A DNA stretch of 64,000 bases. Origin: Streptomyces sp. NBC_01497 (GTDB lineage Bacteria > Actinomycetota > Actinomycetes > Streptomycetales > Streptomycetaceae). The stretch covers positions 464,824-528,823 of the forward strand of contig NZ_CP109428.1 in assembly GCF_036250695.1 (NCBI RefSeq), written 5' to 3'. Positions 8,591 through 17,640 of this stretch are shown in pieces (the first letter of the stretch is position 1; each line of letters opens with the position of its first letter). The position numbers and the translations under genes are program-made. The notes under the pieces are model-generated. The model was given only the letters and a program-made list of their open reading frames with translations, did no database searches and was not told the origin of the DNA.

Positions 8591-9814
8591 ATGCCACACA
8601 ACGAGGCCGCCCAGCGCCAGATCGAGGCCGCGTACGTAGAAGAACTCCGCAAGCTGGGGCCGGAAGACCCCCTCCCCAGCAAAAGAAGTTCCCCTCTTGG
8701 CGGGTACCTGGTGAGGATGCGGTCACGCGGGTCGGCCGGAAAGCCGGGCCCAGAGCTGTGCGAGGAGCTAAGGCGGTACGACCTCGAATTCACACAAAGG
8801 GTGACTGGCGGCAACTGGTTCCTGCCGTACCTCACCAAAGAGCAGCAGTACGCGACAAAAGCAAAAGCGCAGCGCAAGGCTATAGATGCAGGCGCGCACC
8901 AATCCTTCTCGCGTTTTTTGGGGTCCGAGGCCGCGTACGTAGAAGAACTCAACAAACGGAATGTGGGAGAACTGCCCGTCCAGAGGGATGCCGGCCTTGG
9001 TCGGTACTTGAGCGACATGCAGAAAAAAGGTCGGGCCAGTGTGTCGGAAGGGATGCATGATGCGCTGGGTCGGCAGGGCCTGTTCGTCGTCCGGAAGGAC
9101 GGCAAATGGCACCTGCCGAAGGGCTACAAGGCGTCAAGTAAAGAGTTCGAGTCCATTTTGAGGAGTGCGGCGGGCCCTTCGTGGTCGGGGGACGTGTCTT
9201 ACCCGGCCGGAGAACGGCAGCCCTCCACGTCACAGACCACGCGATCCCAGTGGTCACCGCCCGGCTTCGAGGGGGAAGGCAGTTCCCAGACACCGGCCCT
9301 CCCCGGCCGCACGCCCTCGCCGTATCAGTCCTTCCCCGCACCGACCTACCCCAGACTCCAGGAAGCACCCACGAACCACCAGCCCCAACAGCAGTACGGC
9401 AGCACACCCACCCAGCCCTATCCGCAACACCCGCACCACACCCTGCCCGCACCCACCCACCCGGCGTACCAGCGGCCCGCCACCTCCTCCCTCTCCAGCC
9501 TCGCCGACGCCATACCCGGCATAACCCACCTCACCCAACTACAGCCCACCGCATCCCACCAACAGCCCCCGACCCCCTCCACACAGCCATACCCCCAGTA
9601 CCCGCACCAGCCGCACCCGGGACCGCACCACCAGCCGCCGAACACACAATCCGCCCGCCCCAACCCCCCAACCCCCCAAAGGCAGGCACCCTACACACCC
9701 CGCTACCTCCCCCTACCGCCCCAGAACACCACAACGGGACTCCCAAGCTCCTCATCCACACGCCCAACCCAACCCCCCACCCGCCCCAAAACCCCGGCGC
9801 GCAAAACCCGCTGA
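8591..9814 (+). CDS. Hypothetical protein with duplicated module and Pro/Gln-rich tail
   Basis: 407 residues. Residues 11-80 and 112-176 are two copies of one module: each begins EAAYVEEL, has an LG(G/R)YL turn followed by a basic segment, and ends with a Trp (NWFLP, KWHLP). The first 24 bases of the two copies are identical in DNA, so the duplication is recent or homogenised. Residues 200-407 are a low-complexity tail rich in Pro, Gln, Thr and His, ending basic (PKTPARKTR). There is no signal peptide or membrane segment. Function unknown; a DNA-binding or surface/effector role is guesswork. Base use in the module part is less GC-rich than its neighbours. Confidence 0.6.
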   Translation: MPHNEAAQRQIEAAYVEELRKLGPEDPLPSKRSSPLGGYLVRMRSRGSAGKPGPELCEELRRYDLEFTQRVTGGNWFLPYLTKEQQYATKAKAQRKAIDAGAHQSFSRFLGSEAAYVEELNKRNVGELPVQRDAGLGRYLSDMQKKGRASVSEGMHDALGRQGLFVVRKDGKWHLPKGYKASSKEFESILRSAAGPSWSGDVSYPAGERQPSTSQTTRSQWSPPGFEGEGSSQTPALPGRTPSPYQSFPAPTYPRLQEAPTNHQPQQQYGSTPTQPYPQHPHHTLPAPTHPAYQRPATSSLSSLADAIPGITHLTQLQPTASHQQPPTPSTQPYPQYPHQPHPGPHHQPPNTQSARPNPPTPQRQAPYTPRYLPLPPQNTTTGLPSSSSTRPTQPPTRPKTPARKTR

Positions 9815-9872
9815 AAGACAGAACAAACCAACCAAAAAACAACCCGAACCGCCAGGGGACTGTAAGAAGAAC

Positions 9873-11504
9873 AGCTCTGTTCCGTAGTCGGTGGTAACGG
9901 CAGGTGACAGGTGTCGTTGACCTGGTATGCGCGATGTCAACTCCCTTGTGGCAATGGTGTTTTCAGGGCTCTCGGCACTGGTCATCGAAGACGTGGCAGA
10001 TGACGGCGAGGTGATCCGGGTCATCGCCCGGACCCGGGATGTTCCGGTGCCCTGCCCCGTGTGCGGGGTGCCGACGGGGAAGGTGCATGCACGAGTATCA
10101 CGCCCGGACGGTGGCGGATGTGCCGGTGGACGGTCGGCAGGTCGTGGCCAGCGTCCGGGTGCGACGCCTGGTCTGCCCGGTCCTGGGCTGCCGGCGGCAG
10201 ACCTTCCGCGAGCAAGTCCCTGGGCTGATCGAGCGCCTTCAACGTCGCACCATGCGTCTGACCAGCCAAGTCTCGAAGGTAGTCAAGGAGTTATGTGGCC
10301 GGGCGGCCTCCCGTCTCGCCCGGTTCCTGGCCACGCCCCTCTCCTACGCCACCGCCCTGCGCCTGCTGCGGCGCATCCCCCCACCGACGGTGCGGATCCC
10401 GAGGGTGATCGGGGTCGACGACTTCGCCCTGCGCCGCCGCCACCGCTACGCCACGATCATCATCGACGCCGAGACCGGGGAACGCGTCGACGTCCTGCCC
10501 GACCGCGAGGCCGCCACCTTGGAGGCATGGCTGCGCGGGAAGAAAGGGGTGGAGGTCGTGTGCCGGGACGGCTCGGCCACCTACGCCGAGGCGATCCGCC
10601 GGGCACTGCCCGACGCGGTGCAGGTCAGCGACCGCTGGCACCTGTGGCGCAACCTGTGCGACAAGATTCTGGCCGGAGTCCGCGCCCACGCCCCTTGCTG
10701 GGCCACCGTCAATCCGCCCCGGCCCGGCGGGGTACGCGAGCAGACCACCCGCGAGCGCTGGCACACAGTCCACGCCCTTCTCGACTCCGGCGTCGGCCTG
10801 CTCGAATGCGCCCGCAGACTGAACCTCGCCCTGAACACCGTCAAGCGCTACGCCCGCATCCCTGAACCGTCCGCCGATCGCATCGCCCCACGCTACCGGC
10901 CTACCGTGGTTGATCCCTACCGCGACCACCTGCGTCAACGACGGGCGGAAGACCCGACCGTCCCCGTCACCCACCTCCTCCACGAGATCCGGGAACTGGG
11001 CTACACCGGCAGTGCCAACCTGCTGGTCCGCTACCTCAACCAGGGCCGCGCCGAAGGCGACCGCCCCGTGACAACCCCACGCCGAGTCGCCCGGCTTCTG
11101 CTCACCCACCCCGAGCACCTGTCGACCAAGGACACCGACCTGCTCGGACTCCTCACCGCTGCCTGCCCGGAGATGACCGCGCTCGCCCGACTCACCGGCG
11201 AGTTCGCCGCTCTCCTGACCCCGGCCCAGGCCAACGACAACAAGCTCACCCAGTGGATCACCACCGTCCGCACCGTCGACCTGCCCCACCTGCACAGCTT
11301 CTGCAACGGCCTCGAACTCGACCGCGCCGCCGTGAACGCCGGCCTCACCCTGCCCCACCACAACGGCCGGACCGAGGGCGTCAACACCCACACCAAGCGG
11401 ATCATGCGGCAGATGCACGGCCGTGCCGGATTCGAACTCCTCCGCTACCGCATCTTGCTCAGCGCATAGGCATGCAACGTCACCACCGACTACGGAACAG
11501 AGCC
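9873..11504 (+). mobile_element. ISL3-family insertion sequence
   Basis: Terminal inverted repeats are visible: left GCTCTGTTCCGTAGTCGGTG from 9874 and the matching reverse complement CACCGACTACGGAACAGAGC ending at 11503. The element is about 1.63 kb and holds one transposase gene, which is frameshifted. No clear 8-bp target duplication was seen in the immediate flanks. Confidence 0.75.
9927..11469 (+). pseudogene. ISL3 transposase, frameshifted
   Basis: The N-terminal zinc-finger part (VPCPVCGVPTGKVH) is in one frame and the rest (HEYHARTVADVPVDG onward) is in another; a four-base insertion at about 10090 (GTGCATGCAC where GTGCAC is expected) explains the shift. The core has the DDE motifs VIGVDDFALRR, VVCRDGSATYAEAI and HNGRTEGVNTHTKR, so only the frameshift seems to disable it. 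Confidence 0.75.
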
Positions 11505-11531
11505 GTTGATTGGGCAGTCCCGGGGACTCAC

Positions 11532-11563
11532 GACCGGCCCGTCGGCTCAGCCGACGGGCCGGT
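11532..11563. terminator. Bidirectional terminator
   Basis: A near-perfect hairpin, GACCGGCCCGTCGGCT against AGCCGACGGGCCGGTC, lies between the ISL3 right end and the 3' end of the convergent hydrolase gene. It probably terminates the hydrolase transcript. Confidence 0.75.
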
Positions 11564-11604
11564 CCAGTCAGAGGGCGAAAGGCGTGCGAGCCTCCTGCGT
11601 CAGG

Positions 11605-13272
11605 TCACCCCAGGGGCAGTGTCAGGTGGGCCGCGCTCTTGGCGGGTGAGCTGATCGTTGTCGTGCTGTTGTCGGTGTCGCCGTCGGTGTCGGCGTCCGA
11701 GTAGAGCTGGTCCCTGGTCCCGACGACCAGCATCAGGCGGTGTTCCTGGGGTACGTCGTAGCCGGCTGCCTGAAGGTCCCAGGTGGCGCTCTTGTCCTGG
11801 CCGCGGGTCAGGTCGGTGAGTGTGAGGGGCTCGTGGGTGATGATGCGGGCGGTGTTGTCGGGGCTGACGTCGAACAGGTAGGCCACCAGGGTGGCGGCGT
11901 CGGCCGTGCTGCGCACGGTCAGGCTGAGCTGGGGGACGCCCCGGATGCGGCGGGCCGCGGTGAGTGGCGTGCTGGTCCAGACACCGAGGTACTGGCGGTC
12001 GAACTTGTCCGGGCTGTAGGTCTTCGGGCTGCCGTTCCACTCGGCCTGGCCGATGGTGATGACGGCGTCCACCGCTGTGGCGTCGGTCAGTTGTCCCGGG
12101 GCGAACTTCCGGTTCCAGCCCGTCGCCGGGTCTGCGCCCAGAACGCCGTCGCTGCTCTTTGGCGCGGAGCCGGTCAGGTACCAGCGTTCGGTGGAGGTGG
12201 TGACGTCCGCCCAGGAAGACCGGGGCTCGCGGATGCCCGGCTTGGTGATGACGTTCTTTCCGGTCTTCGGGTCGGTCCGGGTCTGGTAGCTGAACATGAT
12301 GTGGCTGGTGACCGGGGACCAGTCGGGCACGCCGTTGTCGGCCCCGAGGACGTGGTGGTCCAGCCACGCGAACGCCTCGTCGACCGGCAGGTTCGGGCCG
12401 CTGAAGGGGATGGTGAGGCCGGCGCCCTCGGGGGCGGCGTGGTCACCGATCCACAGGTTCAGGTGCTTGGGCACAGCGAGCTTGTCGAAGTGCTCGAGGA
12501 CCTGGTTCACCGGGAACAGCGTCTCGTGCCAGGTGTTGGAGAAGTACGTCGGGACGTTACGGTCGTTGGTCGCCGCGGCGTAGGAGGAGGGAGCCCGCTC
12601 GGTGCACCACTCCACGACGGATTCCATCCCCTGCCCGCGCATGAAGTCCGACAGGATCTGCTGGGTGGCCTCGTCGAACTTCCGGTCGAGCGGCCCGCCG
12701 GTGAAGTTGATCAGGGCTGTCACCGCGGCGAGGTGCCGGGTGTCGTTCTGGTAGAGGGCGGTGGCCAGGTTGCCCCAGGTGCTCAGGGCCACGACGGCGT
12801 CGACACGCTTGTCCTTGTCGTGCGCCGCGACCAGCTGGCTGATGCCCGAGCCGTACGACTCGCCGAGGAAGGCGACGCGGCTCGGGTTGAAGTACTGCTG
12901 GGCGTAGTCGATCGCAGTGGAGGCGTCGGACCAGTCCAGGGGGCCGGCGACATCGATGGTTCCCCCGGAGGTGAAGGGGCTGTCCACGTAGCCTCCGCCC
13001 GGCATTTGCGTCGTGAGGCCGATCCCGCGCGGCGTGTAGGCCAGCACGTGGTAGCCGCGCAGCGCCAGCTGGAGGTAGGTGTACTCGAACAGGGCCCAGC
13101 CGTACGGCGTCCAGCCGGAGGGCACGATCACCACAGGCATGGACTCCGAGGTGTTGAGTTTGATGGTGTGCGCCGACAGCCGCACGCCGTCGGCAGCGGT
13201 GATCCGGGGAAAGCCGACGGTGGCCGCTTGCTGCACCTTCCCCGTCAGCTGCCGGAGGTCAGAGGTCAGCAC
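11605..13272 (-). CDS. CocE/NonD-family (peptidase S15-like) alpha/beta hydrolase, 5'-truncated
   Basis: About 555 residues from a GTG at 13272. The N-terminal half is an alpha/beta hydrolase: oxyanion region VPSGWTPYGWALFEY, nucleophile elbow GESYGSG, and a later Asp/His region (WIGDHAAPEG). The C-terminal half is the beta-sandwich typical of X-Pro dipeptidyl-peptidase and cocaine-esterase-type enzymes. The same frame continues upstream (SPTSLNPAAVNVAQALIATL) with no start until it meets an MFS remnant near 13375, so the native signal peptide and start have probably been lost. If made, the product would stay in the cytoplasm. Confidence 0.75.
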   Translation of the reverse strand: MLTSDLRQLTGKVQQAATVGFPRITAADGVRLSAHTIKLNTSESMPVVIVPSGWTPYGWALFEYTYLQLALRGYHVLAYTPRGIGLTTQMPGGGYVDSPFTSGGTIDVAGPLDWSDASTAIDYAQQYFNPSRVAFLGESYGSGISQLVAAHDKDKRVDAVVALSTWGNLATALYQNDTRHLAAVTALINFTGGPLDRKFDEATQQILSDFMRGQGMESVVEWCTERAPSSYAAATNDRNVPTYFSNTWHETLFPVNQVLEHFDKLAVPKHLNLWIGDHAAPEGAGLTIPFSGPNLPVDEAFAWLDHHVLGADNGVPDWSPVTSHIMFSYQTRTDPKTGKNVITKPGIREPRSSWADVTTSTERWYLTGSAPKSSDGVLGADPATGWNRKFAPGQLTDATAVDAVITIGQAEWNGSPKTYSPDKFDRQYLGVWTSTPLTAARRIRGVPQLSLTVRSTADAATLVAYLFDVSPDNTARIITHEPLTLTDLTRGQDKSATWDLQAAGYDVPQEHRLMLVVGTRDQLYSDADTDGDTDNSTTTISSPAKSAAHLTLPLG

Positions 13273-13375
13273 AGACCGCTCGGCCGTGCCCTGCAGGGTG
13301 GCGATCAGTGCCTGGGCGACGTTGACGGCGGCCGGGTTCAGCGAAGTCGGCGAGGCGTAGACGCCGTGCTCGGCA

Positions 13376-13602
13376 CATCCTGGTCCGTCGGCTCGAAGAC
13401 GTGCCAGGCCGCCTTCATGATCGCTGGTGGTCTCATCGTCGCCCTCGTGGGGGTGCGCGGTGCCCTGCTCATCGCTGGGCTGCTGTGTTTGGCGAGCGCG
13501 CTGCTCCTGCCATGGCGGCAGGAAGGCACCGCCACGGGGAATGTTCCGGCGCCGGCGACGGAAGCGGCTCCGTCCCCGGTGACGGATAGTCCCTCCGCAT
13601 AG
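13376..13602 (+). pseudogene. MFS transporter C-terminal remnant
   Basis: A plus-strand frame reads SWSVGSKTCQAAFMIAGGLI, then a hydrophobic helix (VRGALLIAGLLCLASALLL) and a hydrophilic tail to the stop at 13602. This is a last-transmembrane-helix-plus-tail pattern of a major facilitator drug-efflux protein. Everything upstream is missing; the break coincides with the 5' loss of the opposing hydrolase gene, marking a rearrangement junction. Confidence 0.55.
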
Positions 13603-13719
13603 CGGTTTTTGCCGGATTGCAGTGATACGGCTTTGCCGGTGGGAGGGTAATACTCAGGGGCTGCGATCCGGGCCCGGTGGCCTCTTGGTGGGACTGCTGA
13701 CCGTCAGTGCCAAGAGGAT

Positions 13720-14628
13720 TCAGTCGCGGTGGGCCTCGCGGGAGGCCGGCTGTCCGCTCATGCGGGAGATGCGGCGGGTAATTCGCCTGGTCATCAGCGT
13801 GATCGTGGCCCAGGTGATGAGCGATTCCGAGTGTTGGACGAGCCGTTCGTAGTCGCGCGCGTGTCGACGGGCGTGCATGACCCAGGTGTGTGAGCGTTCG
13901 ACGACCCAGCGTCGGGGCAGGACGACGAACCCGGGGACGTCCTTCGGGCGGCTGACGGTCTTGATCGTCAGGCTCAGGTAGGCCTTTGCCCAGGTCACGA
14001 GCTGTCCGGCATAGGCGGAGTCTGCCCAGACGATGGTGATCTCGGGGTGCATCAGCCGCAGCCGGAGCAGCACTTCCTTGGCCGCGTTGCGGTCGGTCAT
14101 GTCGGCCGGGGTGACCATGACGAACAGCGGCAGGCCTTTGGTGTCCACGACCAGGTGCCGCTTGCGGCCGTTGATTTTCTTGCCGGCGTCGTAGCCGCGG
14201 GAGTCGTTGCCGACGGTGTCGGCGGCCTTGATCGATTGGGAGTCGATGACGGTGGCGACCGCCCCGGGCGCCTTCCCCATCTCGCGGCGAATCCGCTTGC
14301 GGAGCTGGTCACGGATCTGCCCGATGACGCCGGCGGTTGCCCAGCGGGCCATGAACCCGTAACACGTGCGCCAGGGCGGGAAGTCCTTGGGCAGTGCCCT
14401 CCACTTGCATCCGGTGTCGACGACGTAGCGGATCGCGTCGACCACCTCCCGGCGCGAGTGCTTCTCTGGGCGGCCCCCGGCCGGGGTCTCGCAGGCCGGT
14501 GTCGGCAGCAGCGGTTCGAGCAGGGCCCACTCGTCGTCCCAGGTGTCGGAGGGGGTAGCAGCGCCTGCGCGGCAACGTTCCCTCCTTGGAAGACGGGGTG
14601 GGCCCGGCCGCGAAGGGACCGGGCCCAC
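13720..14628 (-). CDS. IS5-family transposase
   Basis: About 300 residues, apparently intact. Motifs are TWDDEWALLEPLLP at the start of the conserved region, catalytic Asp in VIDSQSIKAAD, the GRKRHLVVDT segment, second Asp in VWADSAYAG, and Glu in WVVERSHTW. The true start is uncertain because no good start lies close to the conserved domain. Terminal repeats were not resolved. Confidence 0.8.
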   Translation of the reverse strand: MGPVPSRPGPPRLPRRERCRAGAATPSDTWDDEWALLEPLLPTPACETPAGGRPEKHSRREVVDAIRYVVDTGCKWRALPKDFPPWRTCYGFMARWATAGVIGQIRDQLRKRIRREMGKAPGAVATVIDSQSIKAADTVGNDSRGYDAGKKINGRKRHLVVDTKGLPLFVMVTPADMTDRNAAKEVLLRLRLMHPEITIVWADSAYAGQLVTWAKAYLSLTIKTVSRPKDVPGFVVLPRRWVVERSHTWVMHARRHARDYERLVQHSESLITWATITLMTRRITRRISRMSGQPASREAHRD

Positions 14629-14631
14629 CGG

Positions 14632-15066
14632 TCAGGCGTCGGCGTCGGTGAAGTCGGCGATGACGTCGAGCGTGGACTCGACCGAGTTGAGCTGGGTGTT
14701 TAGGTGTTTGATCCACCGGCCCTTGGGTTGAAGGACGGCGTGCGGGGCGACGGTCCCAGTGATGAACCGGCGGATCTCGGTGAGCTTCCCGCGGATGACC
14801 GCGACCTCGTATGCCTGGAGCTCGGCAGGGTCGGCGCAGAGCTTGTAGCCGTCCGGCCTCGTCCAGATCAGCGGCGGCCAGCCGCGTTCGGTGATGGTGT
14901 CCCGCAGGCAGGCCAGACCCGAGCGGGTCTGGTGGGGCGACAGTTCGCTGGATCTGACCAGTTGGGGGAAGGCCAGACCGGCCGGGCGGGCTTCGAAGAG
15001 TACGAACCGAACGGTGTCGGCGTGTCGCTGGGCGGCGGGTGATCTGCGCTCGGAGGCGCGGGGCAT
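14632..15066 (-). CDS. RacP-like accessory protein
   Basis: 144 residues. A winged-helix-like N terminus (FPQLVRSSELSPHQTRSGLA) is followed by a Trp-rich strand (WPPLIWTRPDGYKL) and helices ending VIADFTDADA. It resembles proteins annotated as RacP in Streptomyces accessory DNA, normally paired with a DUF6192 (RacO-like) gene, which is exactly what lies upstream here: its ATG at 15066 is only a few bases before the end of that pseudogene (15070), so the two were translationally coupled. Function unknown. Confidence 0.55.
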   Translation of the reverse strand: MPRASERRSPAAQRHADTVRFVLFEARPAGLAFPQLVRSSELSPHQTRSGLACLRDTITERGWPPLIWTRPDGYKLCADPAELQAYEVAVIRGKLTEIRRFITGTVAPHAVLQPKGRWIKHLNTQLNSVESTLDVIADFTDADA

Positions 15067-15069
15067 CGC

Positions 15070-16345
15070 CTACTCGCCTTGCAGCAGGCGGGCCAGTTCG
15101 CCGTCGACGTCGACCCTGCCGGTGTCCACCGGGGTCTCGATCCAGTCCAGCGTCGCCCTACGCGGGCGACGTTCTCGTGCACGATGGTGCGTTCGTCGTC
15201 GCCGAGCTGGCGGTCGCGCAGGCCCGGTACGACGCGGCCGGACGCCGCGACGAACGCGTGGCAGGCGGTGACCAGGTCCAGGAACTCCACCGACCGGTCG
15301 ATGTTGCGGATCGCCGGGGCGACGGGGCCGGACTCCTCGAAGTGCTCGCGGGCCTGCCGCCCGCGTTCGACCTGGTGGCGGGCGGTGTCGTCCGACATCG
15401 CCCGGAAGGCGACGTCCGGGCGCCGGAGCAGCCCGGTGGTCACCTCGGCCGCGACGTGCTCGTCACGGGTCAGCTCCTGGACCGCCTTCACCTTGTCCGC
15501 CTTGGCGACACGGGCGACGACCGCGGGCCTGCGAAGGAAGTCCGGGGCGACGGCTGCGGCGACCTGGTCCTCCCGGGTCAGTTCCTCCACCGCCCGGACT
15601 TTGGCCCTGTCCTTGACCTGCGCGACGACCGCGGGACGCCGCAGCAGATCACCGGTGACGGCGGCGGCGACCTCTTCGTCCTGGGCGAGCGTGTGAATCG
15701 CGCTGACCTTCTCCTGCGGGGTGACCGGTTTGACGACCTGCCGGCCGACCCGCCGGTTCGCCTCGTCCGGCGTCCAGCGGGACTTGCCCTCGGGCGGGCT
15801 GAGGATGGTGGTGAACCGTTCCTCGTCGTCGGCGATGGACGCCAGGATCTGGTGGACCGTGAACGACACGCCCGCCTTCCGCCGGTCCTTCGGCCACTTC
15901 GACGTGGTCCCACCGGGGCCTTGTCCACCCTTGCGTAGGACAGCCCGATGTCCTCAGCCAGGCGGAACAGCGACTCCTTGACCGTGAACAGCGAGTCGCT
16001 CCGCTCCTGGTCCCCGGAATCGCGCATGGGCTCGACTTCGAGCGCGTAGTCGCCGCCCGTGAACTGGATCCGGCTGGCGGTCTCCACCAGCTTCCGCAGC
16101 TCGGCCACGATCTCCGCGTACCGGTTCGCGCTGACACTGCCGACCTTGTCGGCGTCGTTGATCTCTTCAGTCATGGGCTTCTCACCCTCAACTACGGGCC
16201 GACCACTCAACTCAGCAGCCACCCGCTTGCGCAACCGGCGGTCCCGGCGCCACTGCCTGGCACGACATGCCGCCGAGCAGTACACGACAGCGGGCCGCGC
16301 GTCCGGCCTCAGCCGTTCACCACAGCCCCCGCACGCACGCTCCAC
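15070..16345 (-). pseudogene. DUF6192 (RacO-like) gene with two frameshifts
   Basis: The start region has a zinc-binding CGGC ... CSAAC cluster (from 16345), then MTEEINDADKVG at 16173 begins the usual family N terminus. Near 15920 the frame shifts to one carrying several repeats of an EELTREDQVAAAVAPDFL type (four tandem ~40-residue repeats, each with an FLRRPAVV-like ending). Near 15175 it shifts again before the expected C terminus LDWIETPVDTG ... LLQGE. All pieces are otherwise well preserved, so the damage is recent or an assembly artefact. It precedes the RacP-like gene. Confidence 0.65.
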
Positions 16346-16447
16346 AGCCCCCCGGCGTCCTCGGACACCCAGCCAGCCTAGGACCCAAAGCTACTCAAAA
16401 CCGGGGATCGAAAACAGGCACTGACGCGGGCGCTCGATGAGGCAGGC

Positions 16448-16905
16448 TCAACCGATCGAGAAGTCGGCGAACTCGACGTCACTGAAAGCGATGTGCTGCC
16501 CGTGGGCCCGGCGGCCCCACCCGCGAGAGTAGGAGCGCCCCAGCGCACGGGCGAGTATCACCGTCTGCTGCTGCTCACCCGCGCCGGCATCCCGAGCAGC
16601 GAACAACTCCCGAGCTACCTCTCCCGGCAGGTCCTGGGTGATCCACCGAACCCGCGGATCGTCCGAGGAGCCTGCAGGAGCCGCGAATCCGAATCGCGCA
16701 CGTGTATGGAAGGCGGACCCCCCGCCTCTGCCTGGGCACGCCGACGGGCCCGTACCCGGGGTTGCCACCGACCCAGGACCGCTTCCTCAATAGCCCGCAC
16801 CTGTGTCGGCCCCGGGGGACGACGTGCTCCGGGCTTCTTCGTCACCCACCGCTGCACGGTGCGCTCTGCAACGCCTGTGCGAGACAGCAGGAGCTATGCC
16901 CCGCC
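16448..16905 (-). pseudogene. tpg: Telomere terminal protein (tpg) pseudogene
   Basis: Fragments in several frames align with the intact Tpg at 21123: ERTVQRWVTKKPG (HTH region), VLGRWQPRVRARRRAQAEAGG (basic linker), ARFGFAAPAGSSDDPR (the region holding the DNA-linked Thr, here Ser), then EVARELFAARDAGAGEQQ and a C terminus FSDVEFADFSIG that parallels FTDVEHLEFDL. The N-terminal ~40 residues are missing and at least two frameshifts are present. It is a dead second copy of the terminal protein gene about 4.5 kb from the live one. Confidence 0.7.
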
Positions 16906-16944
16906 CTCACGCCCAGGGACGCGAGCGCCCTGTCACCTGGAGAG

Positions 16945-17562
16945 GGAGCGTGGCAGCCGCGGCAGATCCCGGACTGGAACGGCGACCGGCGCGTCGCGAC
17001 CCTCGCCGTACTCGCCCACAACCCCCACACCTCGAAGCCGGCTGTAACCGACCTGCTGCCCACGCTGCACCCGGTCGAGATCCGCTGGCTGATCACATAC
17101 GACAAGGCCCCTGCGTGGCTGAAGCAGGAAGCCCAGCGCCACGTCTCGCCGGATCCGAATGCCGGCGTCCTGCGGCTGCTGAGCGACGAGGAACTCGATC
17201 AGACGGCCGACCCGGCGGCCATCCTGCAATCCTGGATCGACACGGGAAACGTCTCCCACATGGACCAGGTGGCGTACGCCATCATCGCCTCCCGTCACTG
17301 CACCCGCGACCTCCTGCGCCAACTCCCATTCCGTATCCCGCTGACTTCCAATGACCGGGCGGCTGCGACCGATGAAGTCCTCAGGGCCTGTGGAAGCGAT
17401 ACCCGTTGCTGGCACAAGCTGCAAAAGGTACTGAAAGAGGCCTCGCGCGAGCGCACGTTCGGAGAGGTGCTGGACGGCGCCGACATGCCGGCGCCACGAC
17501 CCGTGCTCGACGCGGGCCGCCACGCCGACAACGAGCCATCGCTGCCCGACGAGCACGTCTGA
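16945..17562 (+). CDS. Hypothetical helical-repeat protein, 5' end probably lost
   Basis: About 205 residues of helical character. Short repeats such as DRRVATLAVLAHNPHTSKPA and MDQVAYAIIASRHCTRDLL look like HEAT-type helix pairs. No start codon with a ribosome site occurs in frame near the beginning; the frame runs backward into the tpg pseudogene on the other strand, so the gene seems truncated at that junction. A clean terminator follows. Function unknown. Confidence 0.45.
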   Translation, partial: GAWQPRQIPDWNGDRRVATLAVLAHNPHTSKPAVTDLLPTLHPVEIRWLITYDKAPAWLKQEAQRHVSPDPNAGVLRLLSDEELDQTADPAAILQSWIDTGNVSHMDQVAYAIIASRHCTRDLLRQLPFRIPLTSNDRAAATDEVLRACGSDTRCWHKLQKVLKEASRERTFGEVLDGADMPAPRPVLDAGRHADNEPSLPDEHV

Positions 17563-17595
17563 CGTAGCCCCAGACCCCCAGGACTCGGGGAATCA

Positions 17596-17631
17596 TGACG
17601 GCCGCCCGGATCGATCCGGGCGGCCGTCATC
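17596..17631. terminator. Bidirectional terminator
   Basis: A perfect palindrome (ATGACGGCCGCCCGGATC and its complement) sits between two convergent genes ending at 17562 and 17641. Confidence 0.85.
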
Positions 17632-17640
17632 TGGGGAGTG

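Noticed and set aside
9181..9897. Alternative plus-strand frame over the Pro-rich tail
   Set aside because: Shadow of the 8591-9814 gene; low-complexity coding creates open frames in all phases.
11740..13602. A 620-codon plus-strand open frame
   Set aside because: It is the antisense shadow of the CocE/NonD hydrolase gene; only its last ~75 codons (MFS-like helix and tail) look like real protein.
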